Source: Sciurus carolinensis (lineage: Eukaryota; Chordata; Mammalia; Rodentia; Sciuridae). Taken from it: a DNA stretch of 64,000 bases. The notes below the pieces were generated by a model that was given only the letters and a program-made list of their open reading frames with translations, searched no databases and was not told where the DNA came from. Every line of letters starts with the position of its first letter. Position 1 is the stretch's first letter. The translations under genes and the position numbers were made by a program. The stretch covers positions 47,677,156 through 47,741,155 of the forward strand of contig NC_062224.1 in NCBI RefSeq assembly GCF_902686445.1, written 5' to 3'. Shown in pieces: positions 51,394 to 62,857 of this stretch.

Positions 51394-51590
51394 AAGTTGG
51401 GCTTGGTGACACACATCTGTAATCCCAGAAGCTGGGGAGGCTGAGGCAGAAGGATCGTGAGTTCAAAGCCAGCCTCAACAACTTGGTGAGGCCCTAAGCG
51501 ACTCAATGAGACCCTGTCTCAAAATAAAGCATAAAAAAGGGTGGGGATGTGGCTCAATGGTTAAGTGGCCCTGAGTTCAATTCAAAAAGA
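51394..51590 (+). repeat. MEN-type SINE
   Basis: 'GGGCTTGGTGACACACATCT', 'GAGGCAGAAGGATCGTGAGT' and 'GAGACCCTGTCTCAAAATAA' then 'GGGTGGGGATGTGGCTCAAT' and 'GAGTTCAATTC'. The tail grades into a (GGA)n tract. Confidence 0.9.
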
Positions 51591-51613
51591 AGGAGGAGGA
51601 GGAGGAGGAGGAG
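51591..51613. repeat. (GGA)n microsatellite at SINE tail
   Basis: About eight GGA units. It creates the polyarginine and polyglycine open frames here. Confidence 0.9.
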
Positions 51614-51689
51614 AAAAGAATCCCATGGAGCAGGTGAGAAGGAGAGGATACAGAGGGGACATAAATATTTGTGTAAAGGCCCATTTGCT

Positions 51690-51924
51690 CATTCCTGCCT
51701 GTGTGAGTTCAACCCAGCTCTCAAAATGTGTGTCACTGCCACCACCCTGCTCCTGACACCCTCACTCTCTCCCCGGAACATCACCAGAGCCTCCTTAGAG
51801 TCTCCTTCTACGTACCCCTCCCACTTAACTCTCCCTGCACCCCCAATCTCCGCACCACCCTGCCTGCCACCAGAGTGATCTTTCCAACCTTCAAATCTAA
51901 TCATGGCACTTCCTGCTTTAAAAT
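51690..51924 (+). mobile_element. LINE-2 fragment (part 1)
   Basis: 'CCACCACCCTGCTCCTGACA', then 'CCACCAGAGTGATCTTTCCA' and 'TCTAATCATGGCACTTCCTG' follow the L2 pattern 'agagtgatctttttaaa...catgtcactcctctg'. It is interrupted by an ID SINE and a hAT relic and continues at 52270. Confidence 0.7.
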
Positions 51925-51925
51925 A

Positions 51926-52066
51926 CCTGGTCATGGGCTGGAGTTGTGGCTCAGTGGTAGAGCGCTTGCCTAGCATGGGTGAGGCACTGGGTTTGATTCT
52001 CAGCACCCCCTATAAATACATAAAATAAAGGTTCATCAAAACTGAAAAAGAAATTAAAAAATAAAA
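51926..52066 (+). repeat. ID SINE with long A-rich tail
   Basis: 'GGGCTGGAGTTGTGGCTCAG', 'GCGCTTGCCTAGCATGGGTG' and 'GGGTTTGATTCTCAGCACCC' are followed by 'AAATAAAGGTTCATCAAAAC', the long-tailed squirrel form. It is inserted in an L2. Confidence 0.9.
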
Positions 52067-52089
52067 TATCCGGTCCCATCCCACTGGCT

Positions 52090-52269
52090 ATAGTAGTCAG
52101 TCAGCAAACCATGACTCGTAGGCCAAATCCAATACGAGAATGTTTTTGCATGTTTAAAGGATTGTTTCAAAAATTAAAGGAATACATGACAGAGATGTAT
52201 ATGTCACCTGCAAATACTACTCTCTGGCCATTTTCAGAAAACTTACCAGCCCCAATGTCACCAGTAGAG
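52090..52269 (-). mobile_element. hAT-Charlie-type relic, minus strand
   Basis: 'CAGTCAGCAAACCATGACTC' and 'GTAGGCCAAATCCAATACGA' resemble the reverse complement of the element at 58908-59140. Both lie in the family with 'gcaaacttttt...ggccatagtttgc' ends. The name is not certain. Confidence 0.5.
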
Positions 52270-52700
52270 AACCAAGAATCTGAACGTGATGTGACATTAA
52301 GATCTTCCATGATCTTGCACCACTGCCTCTGGACTTCCTGCTGACCTCCTTCCTCCTGACTCTTCCCCTCCATAGGTACAGGTCCACAGATGGCCCCGAA
52401 ATGCACCGAGCACTCTGCTGCTCTTCTGCTCCCTCATCCTGGAATGCTGGGCTCCTCATAAGGCTAACTCTTCCGTCAAGCTCCAACATGCCATTCATAT
52501 ACTTGAGGATCGAGCTTCCTGAACCAGGGTCTTTTGTCTGTTCCTCCCAATGGCAACCGTGACTGTGGCTGTGAATGCCAGCTCACCTGGAAGCCCCTGG
52601 GAAAGCAGGCCAGAATATCTTGTCGTCTCTGTAGCCCAGCCTGTATACCAGGCCTGGCATATTGTCAATACTCAAACAATGGTCCATAAATCATAAATAA
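52270..52700 (+). mobile_element. LINE-2 fragment (part 2, 3' end)
   Basis: 'CCTCATCCTGGAATGCTGGG' and, at the end, 'CAGGCCTGGCATATTGTCAA' then 'CTCAAACAATGGTCCATAAA' match the L2 3' region. It probably belongs to the same L2 as 51690-51924. Confidence 0.6.
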
Positions 52701-52817
52701 ATAAATTACTATTATCAAACAATAAGTATTTATTGCATTTCACTTGTTACCAAAGGCGAGTTCATTTCATCTATAACAATCTCTTTAGATCTCAATTTTC
52801 TCCGCTTTCTTCCTTAT

Positions 52818-52888
52818 TTGTGCTGCTGTGGGTCAAATGCACATGCTGAGTGTTCCCTCTACCACTGAGCTACACTGCCAACTCCAGT
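52818..52888 (-). repeat. ID SINE fragment, minus strand
   Basis: 'TGTGGGTCAAATGCACATGC' and 'TACCACTGAGCTACACTGCC' are a diverged inverted ID unit. Confidence 0.7.
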
Positions 52889-53244
52889 TTTCTCATTTCA
52901 AGAGAAATTTGAACCTAATGATTTTTAAGCCCTTAAGCTCTGAAATTACTTTATTCTATGAGAACAGATTTTAAAATGGAATACTAGAAGTAAATTTCTG
53001 GCCTATGTCTCCATAAAGAATCTCAAAGAGCAGTACTGAATCAGGACTGAGGAGCCCATTTTCTTAGCCTCCTGGTCAGTTTCTAGCAAGAATCTTTTTT
53101 TAAGAGGACAGAAAGTAAAGAGCCAGAGAGTAAGCAGTCAGAATCTCATATGGGGGCCTAACCAGGAGGACAAGTCAATGTTCAACTATCCCAGTGCTGA
53201 GAGGTTAGTTGGAGGATTATGATTAAACCTGGTTTCTCTACCTT
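52889..53244. other. Unique DNA
   Basis: No classifiable feature. Confidence 0.4.
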
Positions 53245-53483
53245 CCTTTTTTATGTTATTTTATTTATTTATTTTGTACCAGGAATTGAACCCAGGGGCA
53301 CTTAACTACTGTGCCACATCCCCAGTCCAAAATTGATTTTTTTTTTTTTAATTTTGAGACAGGGTCTCAGTAAATTGCTGAGGGCTTAGCTAAATTGCTG
53401 AAACTAGCCTCAAACCTTTCCATCCTCCTGCCTCAGGCTCCCAAATTGCTGAGATTACAGGGGTGTGCTACCACACAGGGCTT
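53245..53483 (-). repeat. MEN-type SINE, minus strand
   Basis: A TTTATTT-rich tail, 'CAGGAATTGAACCCAGGGGC' and 'TGTGCCACATCCCCAGTCC', a T-rich linker, then 'GAGACAGGGTCTCAGTAAAT' and 'GAGATTACAGGGGTGTGCTA'. Confidence 0.9.
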
Positions 53484-53629
53484 CTACCTTTCTTTTATGA
53501 TGAATTCTTTCAATATCAGAGGCAAGCATCTGTAGCAATTGAAGCTTTTGTAAAGGTTTAATAAAAGGGAAGATGGCATGATGGCTAAATTCTTCTATAG
53601 TAAATCCCTACCCAATTTTAAAAGTGAAA

Positions 53630-53690
53630 AGGGGCCCTGGTTTTTGATCTCCAGCACTACAAAAAATAATAAAAGTAAAAAGTAATGAAC
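53630..53690 (+). repeat. ID 3' fragment
   Basis: 'GGGGCCCTGGTTTTTGATCT' and 'CCAGCACTAC' followed by an AATAATAAAAG tail; only the 3' third of an ID unit. Confidence 0.65.
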
Positions 53691-53912
53691 AGTAAATTCC
53701 TTTCCTGTTCATGACTTCAATTCAATCCCAAAATCATTGTTAACTGGTTCCTGGATATCTTTCCAAAGATATACTGTGTTTATAAGAACATAGATTACCT
53801 ATCCCCTTCCTTCCTTCCTTCCTCCTTCTTTCTCTTTCTTCCTTACACAAATGGAAGCATTTTATTCACACCATGATGTACCTTACTATGTTTACCTTAA
53901 AGCGTATTCCAA
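53691..53912. other. Unique DNA with CCTT-rich tract
   Basis: A short pyrimidine tract, mostly CCTT/CTTT, lies at 53802-53843; otherwise unclassified. Confidence 0.5.
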
Positions 53913-54463
53913 CAGGGCAGACTGAATGATGACACCCCAAAGATGTCACATCCTCACTCCTGGAAACTGTAAACCTTACATGGCAAAAGGGACTTTGCAG
54001 ATGTGATTGAGTAAAGGATCTTGAGAAGGAGAGATTATCCTGGATTATCCCAGATTATCTGGGTGACCCAATGTCATCCCAAGGGTTCTTATGAGAGGGA
54101 GGCAGAGAATAAGATATGATGGCAGAAGCAGAAGTCAAAGAGTCAAAGATCTGAGGATGTTTTGTTGCTGACTTTGAAGGTGGGGGAAGTAGTCACGAGC
54201 AGGTAACCTCTTGAAAATGTTAAAAACCAAGAAATGGATTCTTCCCTAGAGCCCCCAGAAGGAACCAGCCCTGCCAACACCTTGACTTCAAATCAGTGAA
54301 ATTAAATGTCAGTTCATCCATGAAATCGTTTTAGACTTCTAATCTCCAGAACCATTAAGATAATAAAATTGTGTTCTTTCATTCATTTTTTTAATTGTGT
54401 TCTTTTAAACCACTCAATTTCTGATCATTTGTTACCATAGCCCTAGGAAACAAATACATTTAT
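53913..54463 (+). mobile_element. MLT1-type ERVL-MaLR solo LTR
   Basis: 'GCAGACTGAATGATGACACC', 'AAGGGACTTTGCAGATGTGA', 'GAGAGATTATCCTGGATTAT' and 'CTAATCTCCAGAACCATTAA' are followed by the terminal 'CATTTGTTACCATAGCCCTA' and GGAAACAAATACA. This is the canonical order of MLT1 LTRs in placental mammals, nearly full length. The ATTATCC unit is locally repeated at 54036-54058. Confidence 0.9.
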
Positions 54464-54469
54464 GCCTTA

Positions 54470-54680
54470 TTCCAAAACAGTACACAGAGATCCATTCTTC
54501 TTTTTATTGTCCACATACTATTCATTTGTGCGGATGAATCACAATGTATAAACATTTAGGTTGTTTTCTGTGTTTTGCCACTACAAATAATGGTGCAAGA
54601 ATGACCCTGTATGTAAATATGTGCACATATGTGGAAACACATTTGGAGGATAAAAAGTTACTGCTGGTCAAATTTTAATA
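54470..54680 (-). mobile_element. Old LINE-1 3' UTR remnant, minus strand
   Basis: 'GATGAATCACAATGTATAAA' then 'CATTTAGGTTGTTTTCTGTG' and 'CAAATAATGGTGCAAGAATG' resemble inverted L1 3' UTR sequence. Confidence 0.55.
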
Positions 54681-54897
54681 AATGTTGGCAGACTTCCTTG
54701 AATGGACTTTTAACATCGTCTATTGCTTTCCTGTCGGTGACCTACCTGACCCACTCACATGAAGGCTCAGGAGTACAGTGGCCAGATTTTGCTTTGCCTT
54801 CAATCACAGAAGTTTTGCTAGACATGGCCCAGCAGAGTCACTTTGGAGTTTCATCCTTTCACTATCAATCCACACATAGCCCCTTCCTTGAACTGAA
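54681..54897. other. Unique DNA
   Basis: No classifiable feature. Confidence 0.4.
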
Positions 54898-54965
54898 ACA
54901 GCATTGGTTCCCAGCACCATAATAAATAACAAACAAACAAGCAAACAAGTAAGAAAAAAAAAGGC
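54898..54965 (+). repeat. ID 3' end with AAAC-rich tail
   Basis: 'CATTGGTTCCCAGCACCATA' is the last part of an ID unit, followed by a CAAA-rich tail. Confidence 0.65.
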
Positions 54966-55399
54966 ATTGAGAAGTGGAAGCCAGAGAACAGCAGGGCCCG
55001 GAGCCAGTGACCTCCACCTTCTTATAGAAAGGGTCCTCTTTGGGGCAGTCTTTCCAAATTGAAGTTAATAAGGGTCAGTCAAAATCCCTTAGTCAACCCT
55101 CCCTGCCCAAAAAAGACACCCAGACTAGTGTTCTGCAATCCATGAGCTTCCCTTTGGGTGCATATGCACCAACAGCATTATTTACAGGAATAAAAGAATC
55201 CCTATAAATTCAAAATGACCATCTTTTTATCAAGTCTTGACTTTTTGGCTTAAATATTGGAGTGAACTACAATATAAATATAAATTTTGTGTTTCTGTAG
55301 AGGTGAATTTGAAGTCTAAAAAAAACCAAGTAATTCACTCTACATCATGATTAGCAAACTAAGACTTAGAGAAAGTTAAGTGCTTCATTGAATGAAGGT
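54966..55399. other. Unique DNA
   Basis: No classifiable feature. Confidence 0.4.
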
Positions 55400-55461
55400 C
55401 ATCTACTTTGTGAGTGTATATGTTTGTGTACATCTACTTTGTGAGTGCATTTGTGTGTGTA
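55400..55461 (+). repeat. 31-bp tandem duplication
   Basis: CATCTACTTTGTGAGTG starts at 55400 and at 55431, followed by GT-rich sequence. Confidence 0.85.
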
Positions 55462-55558
55462 TGTACACATATAGCACTCAAGCCTTCCTAGACTGCCTTT
55501 AAGGAGAAAGGTATAGATTAGTTTTCTCTAGTATGCCCATTGGTAAACCTTTACCAAG

Positions 55559-55948
55559 TGTTTTTGTCAGTTTTCCGTGGTTGGAACAAATACCTGAAAT
55601 TAATCAACTTAAGAAGAGGAAAATTTATTTTGGCCCACGGTTTTGGAGACTTCAGTTCATGGTTGATTGGACCCCTTGCTTTGGGGCCTGCAGTGAAGTA
55701 ATGTATCATGATGGGAGCAGGTGGTAAAGGCAGCTGCTAGCCTGATGGCAGTTAAGAAGCAAAAAGCAAGATTAAAAGGAGGGGACCAGGGTCCCAATAT
55801 CCACTTCAAGGGCACATTCCCAATGACCTAACTTCCTTCCACCATGCTTCATCTCTTAAAGGTTCCATCACCTACTAATGGCACCACAAGCTGGTGACCA
55901 AGCCTTTAACATACAGGTCATGGGGGGACACTTATCCAAACCATAGCA
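55559..55948 (-). mobile_element. MaLR-type solo LTR, minus strand
   Basis: The plus strand starts TGTTTTTGTCAGTTTTCCG, has 'AAATTTATTTTGGCCCACGG' and 'CACAAGCTGGTGACCAAGCC', and ends 'CCAAACCATAGCA'. Flanking CCAAG (55554-55558) and CTAAG (55949-55953) agree at 4 of 5, consistent with a 5-bp target duplication. Confidence 0.88.
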
Positions 55949-55953
55949 CTAAG

Positions 55954-57614
55954 GCAGTAAGTCTGTCTCCAAGGAACTCAACTTAAATGAGATATGAACA
56001 ATTTAAATGGGGTCCCAAGTTAGGTGATGGTCATGGACAAACATGAATATGTAGATATCCCTGGTTATCTGTTCTAGGGGGTGGAGATGTCCATGAGAAT
56101 AATTACAGGCAGCAGAAGTCCCAAGGATGGGCAATAGCTTTGACCAAGTAGCAGGAACACAGCCACTTCCAGGATCAGGGAGGAACCCTGCAGACCTAGC
56201 TAGACACCAGTGGGACACACCAGCCATCAACGTAAGAGAAACTTACCTACAATTAAAGAGTCAATACTGGAGTGCTTTTGTGGTTTTTGTTCTCCACCTA
56301 CACAAATGTCAAAAATCAAAGTTAATTTACCAGAGAGAACAAAATAAACCAAAACCATACAATATTTTCTTTCATAAAGAAAGACGGCTCCAAGAAACAA
56401 GGTCTGCTGTAATCCCGTCTGGCTGCTAAGGCAATTAACCAGGAGTGGGGTGCTGCAAAGGGAGGGCCATGGACCAGATTATCTCCCAGGGAGAACAAGA
56501 AGTTACAGACATTTTCCATAAATCTCCTCTTCTGGCAATTTAAAAACCAGAAGGAGATAAATGAGTGACAGTCCCAACCATGCCTGTCTTCACTGTGACT
56601 AAGCCGTGGCTACTATCCCTCTAATCAGCAGGAGGGAGTCTCCTTGCTCTTTTAATGAGATCACAATCATTAGTCACTTTGGTATTATCATCTGACGTAA
56701 TTGTGATTCTGTTACAGACAGAGATTAGGTGTGGCAGGGTCTTGCTCCACATCCAAAAGACAAGCTCAGTGCTTTTTGTGGTGATCGTGCTTGGACTCCA
56801 CGCCAAGTTCCAGAGTTCAGCTAGGTAGAAACCCCCCACTCCAGTTTTCTTGACTGTGCACCCAGTAACGAAGAGGTAGATGGCCCTTCCAGAGTGCTCT
56901 TCTCACTTGTTGCCTTGTCAACCTTTGGAAAAAGTCCCCTTTGACTGCAGCCTAAGTGATGAATAACTGCCCTCTCTGAGATGCAGAACCCATAGCCAAC
57001 TTTCCCGGCACATCTCACTCCCTGGTCATAATGTAGTCTGTTTCAGCCTTTCTGCCTTGAGAGGAAAAGATGAGGAAAATGCTTGTCCTGTTCTAGCTCA
57101 TCCCCTCTGCTGACTCGGAGGTCAAAAGGATTTTCCATCCTGCATATAAAGTATTTTGAATCTACTGGTTGAGTTTTCAAAGTTAGTGGAATTTTTTTTT
57201 TTTCTTTAATCTGGACCCTCTGTCACAATGGTTGACATTTAGACTATTTTAACAGTTCAGTGGCAGCCTTCTTCAAAACAACAGTGTCACAGCAGGAATA
57301 CTTAGAAAATGGAGTTTGCTCTTCCAAGAGCTCTCACCCGCATCGTTTTCAACAGTGACTTATTTTCTCAACCTCTAGTTAAATTTAAGCCATGCTGTGT
57401 TAATTTCATCTTCATACCTTTTACAAGTCATTTCTTCTAAGTGGGAGAATGTGATCGTGGGATAGGGGAGTTCCCACCTACTCCCAAACAAACCCACCTG
57501 ATCTGTGAGTGATCCCTGACTCTTCCAGGCTATGAATAATCTGATAGGACACATTACCCACACCACGCTGCTACACCCTGCCTGGATTTCTTGTCACTAT
57601 TTCATGAGGGTCTA
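55954..57614. other. Unique DNA, no gene seen
   Basis: About 1.7 kb with no recognisable repeat. Open frames up to 100 codons show no family features. Confidence 0.4.
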
Positions 57615-57740
57615 TCTCATCCAAAATTAGATTATAAATTCCTTAAGAACAAAAGTGTTCACTTCCTATCACTTTTGTACATGTTCCTACTCACCCCATC
57701 TGCCTCCTGTTGATTACCAATGCATCCTCTGCACAAAGGA
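57615..57740 (+). mobile_element. LINE-2 3' fragment
   Basis: 'TTAGATTATAAATTCCTTAA' followed by 'GAACAAAAGTGTTCACTTCC' fits the L2 'tagactgtaagctccttgagggcagg' region. Diverged. Confidence 0.5.
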
Positions 57741-58133
57741 ATGATAATACACAGTAAGAACTTGGGAGAGATAAACCCAGATGTCACATGCATGAAATTA
57801 CACATTTCTTTTTAAATGTGAAAGCACTCCAAACAAGATAGCAATAAATAAAAAAATGTATCTATAACCTCTTATTTGTGGATCCTTTTCAATACATACT
57901 TCATTGCTAGGAACATGTTGTAAAGTTGGACTTTTTTTTTTCCCCTTGCTGGTCCCACATTTAGGGAAATTTTTATGCAAAGAATGAGATCTAGAAGATG
58001 TAGGAAAATGATTCAAATCCTGTCTTCCTGGGAGTTGACATTCTGTCTCAGTTTCTCTTACCTGATCAGCCCTTAGTAAGGTTTGTTTTTATCATAATTA
58101 TGGTAAACATTTAACTGATTTCTAATCAGTTAT
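57741..58133. other. Unique DNA
   Basis: No classifiable feature. Confidence 0.4.
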
Positions 58134-58335
58134 TGTGCTAAATACATTGCATACATTATATATAGGTACTGTGCTAAATGCATTGCATGCATTATGTCAT
58201 CGAATCCTCAAAGAATCCAAGAACATGGGAATTATAGCAACCCTGATGTCACTGTTTTTATGCCTGAGAGGCATAAAAATGTAATAACTTATCCAAGCTC
58301 TTGCAACCTATAGTAGGTCAAGCCAAAATTCAAAA
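58134..58335 (+). mobile_element. MIR SINE with 36-bp internal duplication
   Basis: TGTGCTAAATACATTGCATA at 58134 is repeated as TGTGCTAAATGCATTGCATG at 58170. 'TTATCCAAGCTCTTGCAACC' follows in MIR order. The duplicated part is the MIR 'tgttctaagcgctttacatg' region. Confidence 0.7.
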
Positions 58336-58352
58336 ACAGGTTTGTATACCCC

Positions 58353-58357
58353 ATAGG
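58353..58357 (+). repeat. Target-site duplication, left (ATAGG)
   Basis: Matches 58730-58734 exactly, flanking the MaLR LTR. Confidence 0.75.
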
Positions 58358-58729
58358 TGCTAGTTTTCCATCAGTACAACAAAATACCTGAGTCAATCAA
58401 CTTATAAAGAGAAAAGATTTATTCAGGCTCATAGTTATAAGATTTCAGTCCATGATCCATTAGCTCCATTGCCTTGGGCCTGTGACAAAGTGGCACATCA
58501 TGGCAGGAGCACATGATGGACTAACACCACTTACCTTGTGGCCAGGAAGCAAAAGAGACAGAGGCACGGACAGGGGTTCCACAGTCCCCTTTGAGGTCAT
58601 GCACCCAATGACTTAAGGGCTTCCCACTAGGCCCCACCTGCTACAGGTTCTACTACTTCCAAATAGCACCACCCTACACCAAGATTTAAATACATCAGGC
58701 TCTGGGGGACATTCAAGATCCAAACTACA
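58358..58729 (-). mobile_element. MaLR-type solo LTR, minus strand, with intact target duplication
   Basis: The plus strand starts TGCTAGTTTTCCATCAGTAC, includes 'AGATTTATTCAGGCTCATAG' and 'GGCATGC'-free text 'CACATCATGGCAGGAGCACA', and ends 'GATCCAAACTACA'. The 5-bp duplication ATAGG flanks it. It is a full-length 372-bp LTR. Confidence 0.9.
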
Positions 58730-58734
58730 ATAGG
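58730..58734 (+). repeat. Target-site duplication, right (ATAGG)
   Basis: Direct repeat of 58353-58357. Confidence 0.75.
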
Positions 58735-58750
58735 TGTGTACAATAGGTGT

Positions 58751-58905
58751 GAACCCTATACTAGCAGCTCCAACCAACAGCTGGAAACACATCAGAAATG
58801 CAAATTCACCAATCCCACCCCAGATCTGCTGAATCAGAAACCCTGGGGCAAGAGATAGAGCCAAGCAATCTGTGGTTTAGCAAAGTGTCCAGGTGATTCT
58901 GACAT
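58751..58905. mobile_element. hAT-Charlie MER20-like relic
   Basis: 'AGAAATGCAAATTCACCAAT', 'CAGATCTGCTGAATCAGAAA' and 'GTGTCCAGGTGATTCTGACA' match the same small element type as at 14158-14331. Confidence 0.65.
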
Positions 58906-58907
58906 GT

Positions 58908-59140
58908 ACCAAAAGGGTCAGCAAACTTTTTCTTAAAAGATCTGAGAATAAATATTTTGGAATTGCAGACCATGTATAAAAGTTGCTATAGAAGATATAT
59001 AAACAGAATTAGGAATCTAGATCAGTGCATAAGGTCCTAGGTTTGATAAATAAACAAATGAATGTGACAGTGTTCTAATAAAACTTTATTGACAGTCACA
59101 TGGCCAGCCCCAAAATTATAGTTCACCAACCCTTGTAATT
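58908..59140 (+). mobile_element. hAT-Charlie-type relic
   Basis: 'GGGTCAGCAAACTTTTTCTT' at the start and 'GTTCTAATAAAACTTTATTG' then 'AATTATAGTTCACCAACCCT' at the end resemble a common non-autonomous Charlie family. The inverted copy at 52090-52269 has the same phrases. Confidence 0.6.
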
Positions 59141-59353
59141 TTTGTAAAATAGGTGACTTGAGAGCAGTTACACCAGAACTTTCACATTTTAAAATATAAT
59201 AGCATCAGCACTGAAGTTTTAATTAACAAAGTTTGGAGTAGTCAGAACAAATTTTATAAATTTTTAAAAATTTTCTGTTAAATTAACTTGTCCAGTGAAA
59301 AATTCTAAAAATGTGTTTGACAATTTGACTTTACTACAGAGAACAGATTGAAA

Positions 59354-59388
<35 letters not shown>

Positions 59389-59438
59389 TAGCCTTTAAGC
59401 CATAAGTTAACTCTGTGTAAGCCCTGAATGGATTTTCC
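59141..59438. other. AT-rich DNA with A28 tract
   Basis: A poly(A) run at 59357-59384 follows AAACTT with no SINE or L1 body before it. Otherwise unclassified. Confidence 0.5.
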
Positions 59439-60190
59439 ATTGAATTTCTTTTAAAGATTTTTTTGGGTTTTTTTTTGGTTTTTTGCTTTTTATTGTTGGT
59501 AGACTAAAGTAACAGTTTCCTTGCTGATGAAAACTTGGAAAACTCCATCCCATTGTCCTGTGCTGCTCATGTCAGTTTGGTTATTGAGCATTGGAACACT
59601 GATTTTTACTCTCCAGAAACATTTTTAAATTTTTTTCTCTATCTTTTTACCACTCAAGCATTACCAGGTTTTTGTTTTTGCTTTAATTGACACTTAAACT
59701 ACTTGGTGGAGTTTTCCAGTTAAAGAGTTAGGTTTCCCTTTACATAAAGCAATTTTCCTCTACCATTTGTTGATTTTTATCCCTTTCAGTTTCTCTGTTT
59801 CCTATTTTTTTCTAATTAGATGAATATTTGACCTTTAATTCTATCCTACATACTTGTTAACTTTTCTTTCATTTATCTTTTTTTGTCTTTTTACTCTACT
59901 TAGTGGAAGATTTCCTTTGTTTTTCTGTGGTCATGTCCAATATATTTTTCAATCCAAATGTTGAATTTCTTTTTTTAAAATTCATATTTTAATTATTCAT
60001 AATTCTTGATCTCTGATTATTCTTGGTTCATAACAACCTGTTCTTATTTTAAGGATATGATATCATTTTTATTTGCTCTGAGAATTCTAAAAAGAATTTT
60101 TTTTAGTTGTGTTTAGTTTTCTGAGTTTTACTGAATCTGCTTCCTTCAGGACCAGTTAGTCTATTTGCTCCTATTCAACCTTCTGTTTTA
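59439..60190. other. T-rich degenerate sequence, possibly ancient LINE
   Basis: Strong T bias on the plus strand, with phrases such as 'CTTTTCTTTCATTTATCTTT' that recall inverted LINE sequence. No family is assigned, and simple base drift is equally likely. Confidence 0.3.
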
Positions 60191-62679
60191 CAAAACTGGC
60201 ATTGTCAAATGTCTCATGTCCTAACCAACACTGAAGGAAGAAACTGGATCAGCATAGGTAATATACCACATCTTCTATTATATAAGGGAGTTTCTGGCAG
60301 ACACTGGGTGAGTGGGGTGTTAAAAGGCAGAAATCCCTTTTGTACAAAGCATTCCATCAAGACACCCCCAAGATTGCCTCAGGCATGAAGAACTTCTTAA
60401 AGTTCACACCTGACCCAAACTGCCCTCATCTAGCATTTGCTATCAGACCCAGGGTTACATCCAACTTTTTTCTTCAGGTCTAGAACCTATACTGCCTTCC
60501 TTTTAAGGATTAGGTTTCTTTAGAAACTATTTATTTTACTTGCCACAATTTGCTCAGGTTTGCATAGAAATTGTGCAGTGGAGTAAAGGAAGAGAGGAGA
60601 AAGGGAAGCTCCCCTTGAGGGAGGGTGTCCCAAAGTCCTAAGTTCAGAAAACTTTAAATAAACACTCTGTTGGTGCCCCCCTGACCCATTCTTGTCCTTT
60701 GTGTTTGAGGGCTCCAAGCCTGGAGCTTCTCCATCCTCTCTTATCTCTGGAATCCCCTTCTCTGTTTTTACTTTTGTTTGCTTTCCATGTAAGTCTGTCT
60801 GCTTTCTATCTACCAGCATTTATTCACACTCCATGATTCCTTTATTGATGTCCAGCACTGTTGTGGTTTAATTAGCTAGATTTATAGATGGACAAACAGA
60901 CAACCGACAACTAATAATTTCAGCATTTCAATGGGACTTGGGAAAGGTTAAAGGTTGATGCACATGCTCAGTCTACCATTCTGAACAGGAAGACTCTCAG
61001 TAAAGTTCCCCATAAGTAGAATTTGTCTTTTGGGATTCCTCTTAACCTTTTCCTCCTTCTACTCTATCAAATTAAATTTTCAGGAAATTAACTGAAAAAT
61101 ACATATATGATGAGTACATTATCTGATAGACATTTTTTTTTAAATACACACGCACATACAGTAAGGAAGTTAAATTTTAATTCTTAAAAAAGAACATAAC
61201 TTAAAAAAGTGTAGGTTATCATGGGAGAATTTCAGGTACCACAAAATTGCAAATAGCACTTTCCTTTCAGGGAAAATTTAATTACCTGAGATCAAAGTTC
61301 AATCTGAACATCCCTGAACCCCAGTACTTCTGCCAATCAGATGAATTAATGGACTTCGGGTAGTATTTGTAATCAACTAGGAAAGCAATGTAGTATTTTA
61401 AGAAAGTCCCTAGACCAGACCAAACTAACCACATCAAGGTAATTCTAGACATCTCATTTTTTTTTTTTAATGTTTAATATTGTAGGGATCTTTGAAAATT
61501 CATAGAAAAGTAGCATTGATAAATGAACGTACATTTCAAAGAAACTTTTAAACTAAATATTCTGCTTCATCATAAATAATGTCTTACCCAGATGTTTAAA
61601 AAAAAAACAGAATAAGAACATCTGGTTAGAAAGGAAAAAAGTGAAAAATAACATGTGTAAACAAATAATTCCAGGTAAATGACTAAAAGAAAAATCATGT
61701 TTGGATTTTTATTCTAAGCATAAGATAAACAGGCTAATGCTAACAGTTGAATCTCTATGATGTCACCCATTATTCAAAACATACTTCCTTGTTTTATATC
61801 AGATACATATGATAATGCACTTATATGTATTATTATAAGTGGGGACTGTAGAACAATTAAGGTAGAGAAACCTTCTGAAAATAAATATAGAGAAAAATGA
61901 TTTCTTAGCTCTCATATTCCAAACCTTCTAACTTGGAAGCTGCTCTTGTCTCTCCATCAAGCATGAGTATGTACATGTGTGCATATGTGTATACACACAA
62001 ACTCCTTGTTTCTCAAACCAGGGGTTGGGTGGACGAGGCTTATGGCCTTACTCCACAGTTATCAAGCATGACAGAGCTGGAAGGAAAACATCTGGTCCAA
62101 GGTTGCCGCTCGCCTTTGTAGCAGAGAACAGTCTTTGATCTCCAGCTGGAGCTCTCTATTGAGCCTAGCAGATCAATTAGTTAATAGTCCATTCCCACCA
62201 GTAGTCTCAGGAGCAGACTACCTGGGATAGAAGGGAGTCCTGTTTATCAATCCTTCCCTTCCCCTTCTACTTTAGGCAGATCCTTTTTCCCCCCTTGAAA
62301 TAACATAATTATTAAACCACTTCAGTCACTTCTGTGGTTAATGATTCCCTCCTTTCTTCAGTTCCGCTCTCCTGCTGAAACCTTTTGGTGGGTTTTAAAC
62401 ACACCACTCCATGGCTACAGTTTCATTCCCCTACTACAATTAAGGCTTAGGAACAGCTTGCAATACCATTATTAAAACCAACATCTTGTCCAGACTTGGC
62501 TTGTTCCCTTGAGGAACTGGAATGATCTTTGCTTTTTATTTTATTTTTTAATTTATTACTCAAAAAAATTGAGAGAACTAATATAATATCAACATTTTCA
62601 CCTGACTTTCCTTCTAATAAGCTCAGTTAATTTTCCTTATATTATGAAGACTGGTTCTAGGAATTTGAACAAAAAGAAT
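60191..62679. other. AT-rich unique DNA, no gene seen
   Basis: About 2.5 kb with no repeat I recognise. A minus-strand frame at 60520-60819 (99 codons) has no family motif. Poly(T) stretches occur near 61131 and 61460. Confidence 0.4.
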
Positions 62680-62846
62680 TTTTAATAATCATTTACAATG
62701 GCATTTCTATCAGTGCTATTTAGAAAAGAACGATTATATGTCAGACAACAAAACCGAGTTATTTGGGGACTGGCATGTAGAATTCCAATTAGTTTTAATG
62801 ATTTTAATGAGGTCAAGACATTATATCTGAACTGTTTTTTACCTGA
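62680..62846. other. AT-rich stretch with TAAT motifs, possibly conserved
   Basis: 'CCAATTAGTTTTAATGATTT' and TAATGAGG include several homeodomain-type cores. It is bounded by the (CA/CG) repeat. Conservation is untested. Confidence 0.3.
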
Positions 62847-62857
62847 ACACACACGCG

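Noticed and set aside
51565..51756. Glycine- and arginine-rich frames near 51590
   Set aside because: They come from the (GGA)n tail of a MEN SINE.
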